Source: an uncultured Roseibium sp.
GTDB taxonomy: Bacteria; Pseudomonadota; Alphaproteobacteria; Rhizobiales; Stappiaceae
Assembly (NCBI RefSeq): GCF_963675985.1
Contig: NZ_OY780958.1
Span: 806,001-870,000, forward strand
Length of the DNA stretch: 64,000 nt
Reading direction: 5' to 3'
Positions 7,720 through 16,807 of the stretch are shown in pieces. A program made the translations under genes and the position numbers. Positions within the stretch are counted from its first letter, which is position 1; every line of letters begins with the position of its first letter. The notes beneath the pieces were generated by a model. The model was not told the DNA's origin. It worked only from the letters and a program-made list of their open reading frames with translations, and ran no database searches.

Positions 7720-10062
7720 CTAATAACACTCGATGAAATGGGTGATGGCGCTCAGTCGGGTTGCGATGACTTCCGGAGGGAACCGCTCTCCCCGAGGGGC
7801 TGTTTTAGGGCTGATACCGTTCTGGGCAAGGAACAGTTTGGCCATCGATCCGCGCACCGCGAAGTTCACGTTCTGGGGGATGTCGCCGATCGCATCAGCG
7901 ACCCGTTGGGCGTCCAGTTTGGCAACCACGACGCCAACGACCTGCCCCTGGGCGTTCATGGCCGGGCCGCCGGAATTGCCCGGCTGAACGGGCGCGGAAA
8001 TCTGCATCCGGGTGCTGTCGCCGTGAAGGCCCTTCATGGAGGTGACCGATCCCCGGGTGACGTTCAGTCCGCCCAACAGGCCCGACAGCGGATAGCCTGC
8101 GACCGTGACGTCCGAATTGAGCGGTGCGGGGTTTGCGGCAAACGTGGCGAATTCTTCATCCCGGAGGGCGGGAACATTCAGCAGCGCCAGGTCGAAGGTC
8201 TCGTCCGTCGCCGTCAGGGCCGCGTCATGACCGTCGACCGTCAGGCGGCTGCAATCGCCGCCGACATGATTGTTGGTCAGCAGGTCGCCGTTTGCGGACA
8301 CGGCGAAGCCGGTTCCTGAGGAAGACGCTTCAGGATCTGTCCTCTTCCCGGGGGCGGGGCTATTTTTCGGCGGAAGTGAATCGCTTCCCTCATCGGCGAA
8401 GGGATTGGATGGTGAAGAAGGAGTATCTGGGGTCCTCCTTCTTGCGTCTCCTTCGCCCATTATGATCCGCATCGCGATGATCCCGTCATCCAGATCGCCT
8501 CCATACGGATAGGGGTCGGGGGCGGGCTCGCCGGGTGTGATGCTCCCGGTTACAGCGGCGAAGAGGGCGGCATCCTTTTCGTCGGCCGTCACCGAAATCG
8601 TTGCCCACGAGCCCTGTACATAGTCAGAGCGCAGATATGTGATCCAGCCAGTCGTAGCCTTGATTGTGGTTACCCAGAGTTTTCCCTTTCGAATGGTTTG
8701 AGGTTTTTCCTTAGATACGGCTCCGGCCAAAAATTCTTGGTGGGTGATGTTAGGCGAATCCGTGATTTTCTTGAAAAGCTGATAGCTGAGGGAGGAGTTT
8801 TTATCGCGGAAAGCTATGGTTCTATCCTGTTCTTTCCCTATCGTTCCATAGGGCATCAGAATGGACATCCCCATATGTGGGACCGGGTAATAGACCAGTT
8901 GGCTTTCATCCATCTTGACCAGTGTTGCCAGCCCGAGCGTGTAGGCCTGGAACAGGGGGATGCGAGGAGGGTATTTCGGGTTTTTCTTCGCGTAACGCGC
9001 AAGCGCGGCCTCGCTATCCCGGTCCCATGTGCCATCGATCGTGCCGCTAAAGTATCCCAGCAGAGTGAGGCCCAGCTGTAGGTATTTGCGGTCGGCTTTC
9101 GAAAAGCGAAGCGGATAGAAGGGTTTGCGCAGATCTTCCGGCGACGGCATGACAAAGTCAGCGTCAGGCTCGCGGGCTCCTTCGTCGCGACGCGCCACTC
9201 TGTTTTTCTTCGGGGCCGGATTGCTTTCGTCTTCCACAGAGGGCGTCCGCATCTGCGGATGCCGTGCCGGATTTTTCGCGTTCTTCTTTTTGTCCAAGAC
9301 GAAAGTCGCCGTTTTTTCAACGCCATCGCGCACATACCCCTCCGGGAGGTATATGTTCGGCGCTTTTCCTTTCGTGATGCTCCAGGCTACGGCCGTAAGA
9401 AGACCTTTATCCCGTTCCTGTGCGGTCAACACGATGGAAGACCATTGTCCGGCGACATAGTCGGAGCGGATATAGACATTCCGACCATTGGCGAGTTTGA
9501 AGGATGAAATCCGGAGATTGTTTCTCCGGATGACCCGAGGTTTTGTTGTGATGTTTTTATCTGCTAATGCCTGCTGATGGAATTGAGAGACGAAACCGGA
9601 GTTCGTTCTGTAGAAAAAATATCTTATACTTGATTTTTTACTTTTGAGGCTAAAGAAATCATCCTCTCTTTCATCTCTTTCTATCCCGATGAATGGAATT
9701 AGAAGGGACATCTTCATGAATGACAAATAAAATACTTCTAATCTCTGTTCGGCGAATCTGTTTCCCGTTTTCATTGCAAGGGCGAACACTTCGAATATCG
9801 GAATGGTGTCGTTGTGTCCGTGCCGGACCGCATAGAGTTTGAGGGCCTGCTGGCTGCCGCGTCCCCACAAGCCGTCAATAGGCGACTTGTACAGCCCTTC
9901 CATCGCAAGGCCGGTCTGCAGAAACTTCTTTTCCAGTGTCGTGAGCCGGTCGGGGTCGAATTCCTCGTAAAGCCCGGCCGCTTTCAGTTCGCTTACCTCA
10001 TAGGCGAATGCTGGGCGGAAAAGGCAGAGCAAAATAACGGGCAGGAGCAAGAGCAGACGCAT
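7720..10062 (-). CDS. Secreted trypsin-like serine protease with duplicated N-terminal modules
   Basis: A 780-residue exported protein starting with a clear signal peptide (cleavage after ...RPAFA at about residue 20). Residues about 40-255 and 315-530 are two copies of one module. Each begins with a peptidoglycan-binding-like helix pair (LQTGLAMEG...IDGLWGRGS and LQLGLTLLG...IDGTWDRDS) and ends with a beta-rich part (YIRSDYVAGQW and YLRSDYVQGSW). A Pro/Ser-rich linker leads to an S1C-type protease domain with His599 (NNHVGG), Asp624 (FDLALL) and Ser697 (GNSGGP), so it looks active. The middle of the first module is AT-rich (about 9560-9740), unlike the neighbours, hinting at transfer. It probably acts at the cell wall or in the periplasm; its substrate is unknown. 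Confidence 0.85.
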   Translation of the reverse strand: MRLLLLLPVILLCLFRPAFAYEVSELKAAGLYEEFDPDRLTTLEKKFLQTGLAMEGLYKSPIDGLWGRGSQQALKLYAVRHGHNDTIPIFEVFALAMKTGNRFAEQRLEVFYLSFMKMSLLIPFIGIERDEREDDFFSLKSKKSSIRYFFYRTNSGFVSQFHQQALADKNITTKPRVIRRNNLRISSFKLANGRNVYIRSDYVAGQWSSIVLTAQERDKGLLTAVAWSITKGKAPNIYLPEGYVRDGVEKTATFVLDKKKNAKNPARHPQMRTPSVEDESNPAPKKNRVARRDEGAREPDADFVMPSPEDLRKPFYPLRFSKADRKYLQLGLTLLGYFSGTIDGTWDRDSEAALARYAKKNPKYPPRIPLFQAYTLGLATLVKMDESQLVYYPVPHMGMSILMPYGTIGKEQDRTIAFRDKNSSLSYQLFKKITDSPNITHQEFLAGAVSKEKPQTIRKGKLWVTTIKATTGWITYLRSDYVQGSWATISVTADEKDAALFAAVTGSITPGEPAPDPYPYGGDLDDGIIAMRIIMGEGDARRRTPDTPSSPSNPFADEGSDSLPPKNSPAPGKRTDPEASSSGTGFAVSANGDLLTNNHVGGDCSRLTVDGHDAALTATDETFDLALLNVPALRDEEFATFAANPAPLNSDVTVAGYPLSGLLGGLNVTRGSVTSMKGLHGDSTRMQISAPVQPGNSGGPAMNAQGQVVGVVVAKLDAQRVADAIGDIPQNVNFAVRGSMAKLFLAQNGISPKTAPRGERFPPEVIATRLSAITHFIECY

Positions 10063-10201
10063 GGGCGGACCTGGAATTCATCGGGCTGGGTCTACTCTAT
10101 TGTTATGGCGTCGCTTTTGCCAAGATTCGTGTGCCGGTTTTGTTCCGGCGAAATGCAACTTTTCCGCCGGGAAGGTAAACGCGCGGAGGGCGGGCCGTCC
10201 C

Positions 10202-11488
10202 TTAATCTCCCTTGCGGAACGGCCCGTGTTCGGTCAGGGCCTCGTTCTCCCGTTCCACGGCTTCGCGCTCGTGTTCCAGGTAGTCGGCGACCGCATCGCG
10301 CAGGCCCGGGTGGACGATCCAATGGGCGGAGCGGGTGGTGACAGGGAGGTAGCCGCGGGCGAGCTTGTGAGCACCTTGTGCCCCGGCCTCGACCCGCTTC
10401 AGGCCGGTTTGGATGGCGAAGTCGATGGCCTGATAGTAGCAGAGTTCGAAATGCAGGAACGGGTGATGTTCCGTGCAGCCCCAGTTGCGGCCGAACAGGG
10501 TGTCGGAGCCGATGAGGTTCAGTGCGCCGGCAATATAGCGGCCCTCGCGCTTGGCCATGACCAAAAGGATGCGTTCCGCCAACCGCTCGCTCACGAGGGA
10601 AAAGAACTTCCGGTTCAGGTAGGGGCGGCCCCATTTGCGTGCGCCGGTGTCCTGATAGAAGTGGAAGAAAGCGTCCCAATGGGCCTCGGTCAGGTCGGCG
10701 CCGGTGACCCATTCGATCTCGATCCCGGCGCTGACTGCCTCGCGCCGTTCTTTCTTGATCGCCTTGCGCTTGCGGGAGGCGAGGTCGGTCAGGAAGTCGT
10801 CGAAATGTTCATAGTCGCGGTTCTCCCAGTGAAACTGCTGGTCGGTGCGCTGCAGGTAGCCCATGTCGCCGAGGGCGTCCCATTCGCGCTCGGTCAGAAA
10901 GGTGATGTGGGTGGACGAGGCGCCGCTGCGCTCGCAGATCTGGACGAGGCCCGAGGCAAGCGCCTGCATGCCGGTCTCCCAGTCGATCCGGGGCGAGACG
11001 AACAGCCGCCTGCCGGTTGCAGGCGTGAAGGGGACGGAGATCTGGAGTTTGGGATAATACTCTCCGCCTGCCCGGTAAAAGGCGTCCGCCCAGCCATGGT
11101 CGAAGACATATTCGCCCTGGGAATGGGACTTCAGATAGGCGGGAACCGCGCCCCAGATGTCTCCTGTCGCGGACTGGAGAAGCAGGTGGCGGGGCAGCCA
11201 TCCGGTGTCGCCGGTGGCGCAGCCGGTCTCTTCGAGGCTCGAGAGAAACTCGTGTGAAATGAAGGGGTTGAAGGACGTCTCTTCAGAAACTGATTCTTGC
11301 CGTTCAGACAGTGATTCAAGGAGCTGATAATCCGATTCAAAGGCAGGGTCACGCGTAAGGCGTCCACCAGGCCCAAGCAGCCAGCCCGGATTGGCGACGC
11401 TGTTCCAGTCGTCCGCCGAGACGTCTTCCATGCCGGAGAGGATCCGCAGTGTCGCGGCCTGTTCGTCCGCGTGTTCCTGTTCGGACAT
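10202..11488 (-). CDS. COG3146/DUF482 GNAT-like protein with in-frame repeat insertion
   Basis: A 428-residue protein of the COG3146 (peptidogalycan biosynthesis/recognition) family, recognisable from YLKSHSQGEYVFDHGWADAF, YYPKLQISVPFTPATGRRL and the late block AGALNLIGSDTLFGRNWGC. The fold resembles FemAB/GNAT acyltransferases, but no reaction is established for the family. Between DDWNSVANPG and NPFISHEFL, where homologues as I recall them join almost directly, this protein carries about 35 extra residues. They include ES-starting heptads at residues 51-70 that coincide with a GANTC-rich repeat in the DNA. It is a stand-alone gene. Confidence 0.85.
   Translation of the reverse strand: MSEQEHADEQAATLRILSGMEDVSADDWNSVANPGWLLGPGGRLTRDPAFESDYQLLESLSERQESVSEETSFNPFISHEFLSSLEETGCATGDTGWLPRHLLLQSATGDIWGAVPAYLKSHSQGEYVFDHGWADAFYRAGGEYYPKLQISVPFTPATGRRLFVSPRIDWETGMQALASGLVQICERSGASSTHITFLTEREWDALGDMGYLQRTDQQFHWENRDYEHFDDFLTDLASRKRKAIKKERREAVSAGIEIEWVTGADLTEAHWDAFFHFYQDTGARKWGRPYLNRKFFSLVSERLAERILLVMAKREGRYIAGALNLIGSDTLFGRNWGCTEHHPFLHFELCYYQAIDFAIQTGLKRVEAGAQGAHKLARGYLPVTTRSAHWIVHPGLRDAVADYLEHEREAVERENEALTEHGPFRKGD
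11279..11342. repeat. GANTC-rich repeat element, copy inside a coding sequence
   Basis: Three GATTC sites at 11292, 11313 and 11334, exactly 21 bases apart. The left end TCTTCAGAAACTGATTC matches the left end of the intergenic element at 7551 with one difference, and the right end CCGATTCAAA also matches. The element is read in frame by the COG3146-family gene as three ES-starting heptads. Confidence 0.6.
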
Positions 11489-11598
11489 GACCTCAACCCT
11501 GCTCGATGGGAATGCTCATGCCCTTTAGTGTAGGATCTCGATGCTGCACTGCAAGGGATTTTACCTATTCAATGTTATACAATCTCCGTCGGCACGTC

Positions 11599-12360
11599 CT
11601 AACCCGCGTCCGGGTCGAAGCCCTCGAAGACGATCTGGTCGGCGTAACGGGCCGCCCGGTCGCGTTGGTCCCGGGTGCGCACGGTCCAGGTCATGACGGG
11701 CAGGCCCAGTACCTTTCGGCAAAAAAACGGGGCGGTGCCGGGCAGGCTGCGGATGCCGTAGGAGATGAAATGGGGGCGGGTTCTGGGCAGATGCAGCATG
11801 TTGCTCAGGATGAAGCGTTCCATCCGCGTCATGCGCCGATACTCACCCTCCGGTCGCATGGCTTCGGAGACGATGCCGCGCAGGACGTGAGGTCTGTGTG
11901 CCTTCGCTATGGAGAGCATGTCCGGGTCGAAGGACTTCACGGCGGCAGGCCCCTTGTAGGCTGCGACCTGATCGACAACATTACGGACGAACTCCGCCTG
12001 GGCGCCCGGGCGCATCAGGGATTTGATCTCGATAACGAGTGGTACCTTGCCGTTCACAAGGGCGAACAGATCCTGCAGCAGCCAGAGCCGGTCGCCGCCT
12101 TCCTTCATGGCGATGCCGGTGAGGGACGCGGTCGGCCGCTCGATCACCCGTCCGGTCGCTTCCGTCAGCCGGTCGAGAGTGTCATCGTGAAAGACCAGCG
12201 GGTCGCCGTCCGCCGTTTCCTGAACATCGACCTCGATGGCGAAAGTCCTGTCGACCGCGGCCGAAATCGCCGTCGGCGTGTTCTCGATGATGCCTGCGTC
12301 CGAATTGTGAAAGCCCCGATGCGCGATCGGGCGTGCCATCATCTGGCCAACGTCCGTCAT
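11599..12360 (-). CDS. Glycerophosphodiester phosphodiesterase
   Basis: A 253-residue GDPD-family enzyme that hydrolyses glycerophosphodiesters to glycerol-3-phosphate and an alcohol. The family residues are visible: AHRGFH near residue 13, the metal-binding EVDVQ near 43 and FHDDTLDRLT near 57, then VIEIKS for the third acidic ligand. There is no signal peptide, so it is likely cytosolic (UgpQ-like). It starts three bases after the RidA stop on the same strand, so the two are probably co-transcribed. Confidence 0.93.
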   Translation of the reverse strand: MTDVGQMMARPIAHRGFHNSDAGIIENTPTAISAAVDRTFAIEVDVQETADGDPLVFHDDTLDRLTEATGRVIERPTASLTGIAMKEGGDRLWLLQDLFALVNGKVPLVIEIKSLMRPGAQAEFVRNVVDQVAAYKGPAAVKSFDPDMLSIAKAHRPHVLRGIVSEAMRPEGEYRRMTRMERFILSNMLHLPRTRPHFISYGIRSLPGTAPFFCRKVLGLPVMTWTVRTRDQRDRAARYADQIVFEGFDPDAG

Positions 12361-12363
12361 GAT

Positions 12364-12828
12364 CTAGGCGATTTCGAAGACGGCTTCGATTTCCACCGCC
12401 GCGCCGAAGGGGAGGGATGCGGCGCTGACGGCGGAGCGGGCGTGGCGGCCCTTGTCGCCCATCGCCTGGACCAGGAAGTCCGACGCGCCGTTTATGACCT
12501 GCGGCTGCTGGGTGAAATCCGCGGTGGAATTGACGAAACCGACGATCTTCACCAGCCGTGCGACTTTCTCCAGATCACCGGTGGCCGCCTTCGCCTGGGC
12601 CAGCAGGTTGATGGCGCAGAGTTTCGCCGCCGCCTTGCCTTCGCCAACGGAAAGGTCGTCGCCCAGCTTGCCCACATGCTCCAGGCCATCTGACCCCATG
12701 GGAAGCTGGCCGGAAATGAAGAGCTGATTTCCCGAGACAACATACGGCACATAATTGGCGGCCGGCGCAGCGGGGGAGGGCAGTTCCACACCGAGTTCGG
12801 CAAGGCGGGCTTCTGTGGTTTCAGACAT
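12364..12828 (-). CDS. RidA family protein (YjgF/Rid)
   Basis: A 154-residue Rid-superfamily protein. Canonical RidA deaminates reactive enamine/imine intermediates from PLP enzymes. The C-terminal signature ARSAVSAASLPFG retains the arginine that binds the substrate carboxylate, and the segment VSGNQLFISGQLP is typical of the longer alphaproteobacterial subgroup. The ATG at 12828 sits behind AAGGAG and is chosen over an upstream start. It is the first gene of a pair with the GDPD gene. Confidence 0.92.
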   Translation of the reverse strand: MSETTEARLAELGVELPSPAAPAANYVPYVVSGNQLFISGQLPMGSDGLEHVGKLGDDLSVGEGKAAAKLCAINLLAQAKAATGDLEKVARLVKIVGFVNSTADFTQQPQVINGASDFLVQAMGDKGRHARSAVSAASLPFGAAVEIEAVFEIA

Positions 12829-13102
12829 GCGGACAGGACTCCTTGAGGGAATGGGCAGGATCGGACACGTGGCGTTTTTCTGGAACAAATACCTGCCGCT
12901 CGCAAGGGCAAATCACCGGACGGGGTCCTGCCGGGTGTCGTGAGGCTGAAACCAAAAGGTTGAAGGGGTGCTTGCGCGAATTTACCAGGAAAAGGAATTT
13001 GTAGCGGGAACAGTCTAGCGAAGCGGTCTGTAAGCGCATAATGTTCGAGGCTGGTATTCAGGGCAGGTGTGTAACCTGGCGGATGTGCAAGGGGAGATAG
13101 AG

Positions 13103-13957
13103 ATGCAGCGCGTGACAGGATTTGTCCTGGCGAGAAGCGCGGTCTTGTGTGTGGCTGGCCTCGTCTCTCTTGTTCCGGTCGGGCAGGCGTTCGCTGCCGG
13201 ACTGGTGCCCCACCGGGCAATCTACGACATGGAGCTGGACAGGGCGGAAGACGGCACGGGGATTTCCGCGCTCAACGGTCGTATGGTTTATGAATTCAGT
13301 GGCAGCGCCTGCGAAGGCTACAGCGTGTCCTTTCGGTTCGTGACCGAGTTTCAGGATGTATCCGGAGGGTCCCAGGTGACGGACCTGCGCTCCTCGACCT
13401 ATGAAAATCCGAAGGACGCATCTTTCCAGTTCTTCAGCCAGACCTACGTTGACCAGAAGCTGGTGGAAAAGACCCGGGGGACGGCGCGGCAGGACGAGGA
13501 CACAAAGACCGTCGAGCTTCAGGAGCCCGGAGAGCGGGCGCTGACGATTTCCGGAAAAACTCTCTATCCGACCGAGCATCTGAGCAAGGTCATCGAGGCC
13601 GCGCGTGCGGGCAAGAGCTTCCTTGGCGCCGATGTCTATGATGGTTCGGAAACGGGCGACAAGGTCTATGCCACGACCGCCGTGATAGGCGCGCCGATCA
13701 CGGAGGATGTGCCGCTGAGCGACGAACCGGAGGCTGCCATCTCCCGCATCAAACAGGCCGAGGCCTGGCCGGTCACCATCGCTTATTTCGATCCGGCGCA
13801 GGAGCAGAATGGCGAGCAAACGCCGGTCTATCAGATGACGTTCCTGCTCTATGACAACGGTATCAGCCGGCAGCTCAAGATGGATTACGGCCAGTTCAGC
13901 CTCCGCGGCAAGCTGCGTCAGCTCGAGCTGCACGAGGAAACCGGCTGCACCAATTAG
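13103..13957 (+). CDS. eipB: EipB family cell-envelope integrity protein (DUF1849)
   Basis: A 284-residue periplasmic protein with an N-terminal signal sequence (hydrophobic to about residue 33, ending GQAFAAG). It matches the EipB/DUF1849 family, beta-spiral proteins needed for envelope integrity in Brucella. The start of the mature region, LVPHRAIYDMELD, and the two conserved cysteines that form the family disulfide (GSACEG, and the C-terminal ETGC) are present. The ATG at 13103 has a GGGGAGA ribosome site. It is convergent with dinB. Confidence 0.88.
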   Translation: MQRVTGFVLARSAVLCVAGLVSLVPVGQAFAAGLVPHRAIYDMELDRAEDGTGISALNGRMVYEFSGSACEGYSVSFRFVTEFQDVSGGSQVTDLRSSTYENPKDASFQFFSQTYVDQKLVEKTRGTARQDEDTKTVELQEPGERALTISGKTLYPTEHLSKVIEAARAGKSFLGADVYDGSETGDKVYATTAVIGAPITEDVPLSDEPEAAISRIKQAEAWPVTIAYFDPAQEQNGEQTPVYQMTFLLYDNGISRQLKMDYGQFSLRGKLRQLELHEETGCTN

Positions 13958-13966
13958 GCGTGTGCC

Positions 13967-15295
13967 TCAGCTCTTGTCGCGCTTGGGCGGGCGAGCTGCA
14001 TGCACGAGGCCGAGTTCGACGCTGTCCCGGCCGAATTTTTCGCGGAGCGTGTCCATGGCGATTTCCGCCTTCTTCCGACGTCCCGCGCCCTCGTCGAGCA
14101 GGTCCTGAGGGTCGGCCTGGCGCGGGTCGGAGAACTCGCTGACGCCGATGCCGATCAGGCGGAACCGGCGGCCGTCGGTTTCCTTTTTCAGTAGATCCTC
14201 GCCGGCCCGGTAGATCCGGTCGGCCAGTTGGGTCGGATCGGATAGTTGGCGCGCCCGGGTGATGGTCCTGAAATCTTCCGTCTTCAGTTTCAGCGAGACT
14301 GTGCGTCCGGCAAGATCCGCTTTCTTCAGTCTGCGGGAGACCTTTTCGGACAGGTCGCGCAGGATCGGCCGCAGGGTATCGATTTTCGCGATGTCGGTGT
14401 TGAAAGTCGTTTCCGCACTGACGCTTTTTGCCCCGCGATGGGGCGTTACCTTGCGGTCGTCCTCCCCCTGACAGAGCCGGGCAAGGCGCAGGCCCATGGC
14501 ACCGTAGCGGCGGGCGAGGTCCGTGGGCTCCATGAGCTGGAGCTGGCCGATGGTCTTGATCCCTTCCGAGGCGAGTTTCTGCTGGAACACCTTGCCCACA
14601 CCCCAGATCATGCTGACCGGCTTCTCCGCCAGGAAGGCCTTCGCCTCCGCCCGGCCGACGACGGAGAACCCGCGTGGTTTTTCCAGGTCCGAGGAAAGTT
14701 TGGCGAGGAACTTGTTCGGCGCCAGACCGACGGAGGCGGTGATGCCGATCTCCTCCTCAAGGGCGCGGACAAAGGCTGCGAGCGTTTCCGCGGCACTCGC
14801 ATGGTGCAGACGTTCTGTACCGGTCAGGTCCAGAAAGGCTTCATCGATGGATATCGGCTCGACCAGCGGCGTGAGCGCGCGCATGCGTTCGCGAATTTCC
14901 CGGCCGACGGCTTCGTATTTGCGCATGTTCGGCTTGATGACCACCGCGTCCGGGCAGGCTTCCATCGCCTTGAACATGGGCATGGCGGAACGCACACCGT
15001 AGATTCGGGCGATGTAGCAGCAGGTGGAGACCACGCCCCGCTGACCGCCGCCGACGATCACCGGAAGGTCACGCAGCTCCGGATTGTCGCGTTTTTCCAC
15101 GGCGGCATAAAAGGCGTCGCAGTCGATATGGGCGATGGTCAGCGTGTCGAGTTCCGGGTGGGCAATAAGGCGCGGGCTGCCGCACTGGGGACAGCGGTTG
15201 CGAGTGACCGCGGGCCGCGCACCGCAATCCCGGCAAAGCGCACGCAACGGCGCCGCCCGTCTGGCCGTTTCGGGTGGTGTCGGTCCTTCGACCAT
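13967..15295 (-). CDS. dinB: DNA polymerase IV (Y-family)
   Basis: A 442-residue translesion DNA polymerase. The catalytic motifs are present: HIDCDAFYAAVE near residue 57 with the first metal-binding aspartate, and SIDEAFLDLTG with the DE pair. The little-finger domain fills the C-terminal third. The N-terminus carries two CxxC pairs (CRDCG, CPQCG), a zinc-ribbon extension common in Hyphomicrobiales DinB and absent from E. coli. There is no beta-clamp motif that I can place with certainty. It follows the HAD gene on the same strand by 24 bases. Confidence 0.95.
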   Translation of the reverse strand: MVEGPTPPETARRAAPLRALCRDCGARPAVTRNRCPQCGSPRLIAHPELDTLTIAHIDCDAFYAAVEKRDNPELRDLPVIVGGGQRGVVSTCCYIARIYGVRSAMPMFKAMEACPDAVVIKPNMRKYEAVGREIRERMRALTPLVEPISIDEAFLDLTGTERLHHASAAETLAAFVRALEEEIGITASVGLAPNKFLAKLSSDLEKPRGFSVVGRAEAKAFLAEKPVSMIWGVGKVFQQKLASEGIKTIGQLQLMEPTDLARRYGAMGLRLARLCQGEDDRKVTPHRGAKSVSAETTFNTDIAKIDTLRPILRDLSEKVSRRLKKADLAGRTVSLKLKTEDFRTITRARQLSDPTQLADRIYRAGEDLLKKETDGRRFRLIGIGVSEFSDPRQADPQDLLDEGAGRRKKAEIAMDTLREKFGRDSVELGLVHAARPPKRDKS

Positions 15296-15319
15296 TCCTT
15301 CGTGCCCGCTGGTTGTCTC

Positions 15320-15991
15320 TTACTCCGCGGCCAGAATACCGCCGATGAAGTCTCTTGTCCGGCTCCAATCGCCGGTCAGCAGATCAATATGGTCCGAAGG
15401 CTTCAGCGCGGCTCGGAAACCCTCGTCTGCGACGAACTGGATCTGTACTGCCGAAGGCAGGCTGGCGTTGACGGAAGCGTGGTTCACCGGGCTGTCATCG
15501 ATGAAGATCAGCGGCGAAGGCCGGCCTGCGGCCAGGGCTGCGACCGCGCCTCCCTTGGGGCCGGAATTGGTCAGAACCGGGTAGGGAATGCCGAAGCCCT
15601 GCAGAAGCTTTTCCCGCACGGGTTTGTTGTGGGCGCCCGGCAGGTTGGTCAGGAGCAATATGTCCCAGTCCGAATGGAGCTCCTCGAGCGCCTTGTCGGC
15701 ACCCTCGACCATGCGCTGACGGTGGCTTTCCTCGTCGAAAAACGCATCGACGAGCTGGCGGACGGCTTCCTGGCTGATCGGCGTGTCCGATCCGATCGGC
15801 GCGATGTTGCCGGTGAACCTGTATCCGCCGGACAGGAAGGTCAGCTCCTTTGCGCCGAGAAACTCGGTGAAATGGTCGGCCATGTGCAGGATGACTTCGT
15901 CCACATCGCAAACGATCAATGGACGGTTCGAACTGGGTAGCGCGTTGATTTGACCAAGAACATGGGCGGAGGGAGGCGTCGGTTCAGCCAT
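15320..15991 (-). CDS. HAD superfamily protein
   Basis: A 223-residue protein with HAD-type motifs: motif I DVDEVI near residue 29, motif II LLLTNLPG near 110, a lysine-containing NSGPKGGA segment and motif IV FIDDSP. The catalytic DxD is present, so phosphatase activity is plausible, but the substrate is unknown. It overlaps the DUF3572 gene by eight bases and is followed by dinB, suggesting one transcript. Confidence 0.8.
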   Translation of the reverse strand: MAEPTPPSAHVLGQINALPSSNRPLIVCDVDEVILHMADHFTEFLGAKELTFLSGGYRFTGNIAPIGSDTPISQEAVRQLVDAFFDEESHRQRMVEGADKALEELHSDWDILLLTNLPGAHNKPVREKLLQGFGIPYPVLTNSGPKGGAVAALAAGRPSPLIFIDDSPVNHASVNASLPSAVQIQFVADEGFRAALKPSDHIDLLTGDWSRTRDFIGGILAAE

Positions 15992-16283
15992 AATCGGACG
16001 GGTCCCCGACGAGAGCGAAGCGGGCCGCGGCGATCATGGTCGGGCGCAGGCCGGTGTTTTCGCAATAGGTGAGCAGCAAGGCTTCGTCCGCCATATAGAA
16101 CTCAAGAACGCCCGCGAGGAAGCCAGGTTCCTCGGCGGCATCGCGAATCGATTCCGGTCCGATACCGGAAACCGCCAGAAATCTGCCGACCAGTTCCGGG
16201 TCCCGGCTCAGTTGAAGCAGGGCCTCTACGGCAATTTCCTGAGCGGATTCAAAGGTCATCTGTTTGCCGCGTTCGCCGAGCAT
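15984..16283 (-). CDS. DUF3572 family protein
   Basis: A 99-residue, largely helical and acidic protein matching the DUF3572 family, which in alphaproteobacteria is usually encoded beside divK. The block FLAVSGIGPESIR and the C-terminal ARFALVGDP are characteristic. No function is known. It is divergent from divK across a 152-base spacer and overlaps the HAD gene downstream. Confidence 0.85.
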   Translation of the reverse strand: MLGERGKQMTFESAQEIAVEALLQLSRDPELVGRFLAVSGIGPESIRDAAEEPGFLAGVLEFYMADEALLLTYCENTGLRPTMIAAARFALVGDPSDYG

Positions 16284-16435
16284 CGTGTTTTTTTGCCTTT
16301 CTGAAACGATTCCACGTTAATAGAGACCCTAATGCGAAGCGACGACGCATTCCAGCTGCCAGGGGCGGCGGCAGGTACAACGGCGGCTCCGTCCGTCACA
16401 CAGGGGCCGGCAGAAGCCGGGAAAAGGGCCGAGAC

Positions 16436-16807
16436 ATGGCGAAGACCGTGCTGATTGTGGAAGACAACGAGCTGAACATGAAGCTCTTTCATGACCTCCT
16501 CGAGGCGCACGGATACGAGACCTTGCAGACCCGGACGGGGATAGAGGCGCTCGAGCTTGCCCGGACCCATCATCCGGACCTGATCCTGATGGATATCCAG
16601 CTGCCGGAGGTTTCCGGGCTTGAGGTGACCAAATGGATCAAGGAGGATGAAGACCTCTGCTCCATTCCGGTGATCGCCGTGACCGCCTTTGCCATGAAAG
16701 GCGATGAGGAGCGCATCCGCCAGGGTGGTTGCGAGGCTTATATATCCAAGCCGATCTCCGTCGCCAAATTTCTGGAAACCGTGCGTTCCTATCTGGGCGA
16801 AGCATAA
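16436..16807 (+). CDS. divK: Cell-cycle response regulator DivK
   Basis: A 123-residue single-domain response regulator. The phospho-acceptor is Asp53 (LMDIQLPEVSG), with acidic residues Glu9-Asp10 and Lys105 (SKPIS). It matches Caulobacter/Brucella DivK nearly throughout. DivK takes phosphate from DivJ and PleC and controls CtrA activity, and so asymmetric division. In many relatives pleD follows; here it does not, and the next gene is a chemoreceptor 668 bases away. The upstream spacer has a TTAA-N7-CCTA sequence that only half-matches a CtrA box. Confidence 0.96.
   Translation: MAKTVLIVEDNELNMKLFHDLLEAHGYETLQTRTGIEALELARTHHPDLILMDIQLPEVSGLEVTKWIKEDEDLCSIPVIAVTAFAMKGDEERIRQGGCEAYISKPISVAKFLETVRSYLGEA

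Noticed and set aside
16307..16335. TTAA-N7-CCTA upstream of divK as a CtrA box
   Set aside because: Only the first half matches the TTAA-N7-TTAA consensus, so it was not listed as a feature.
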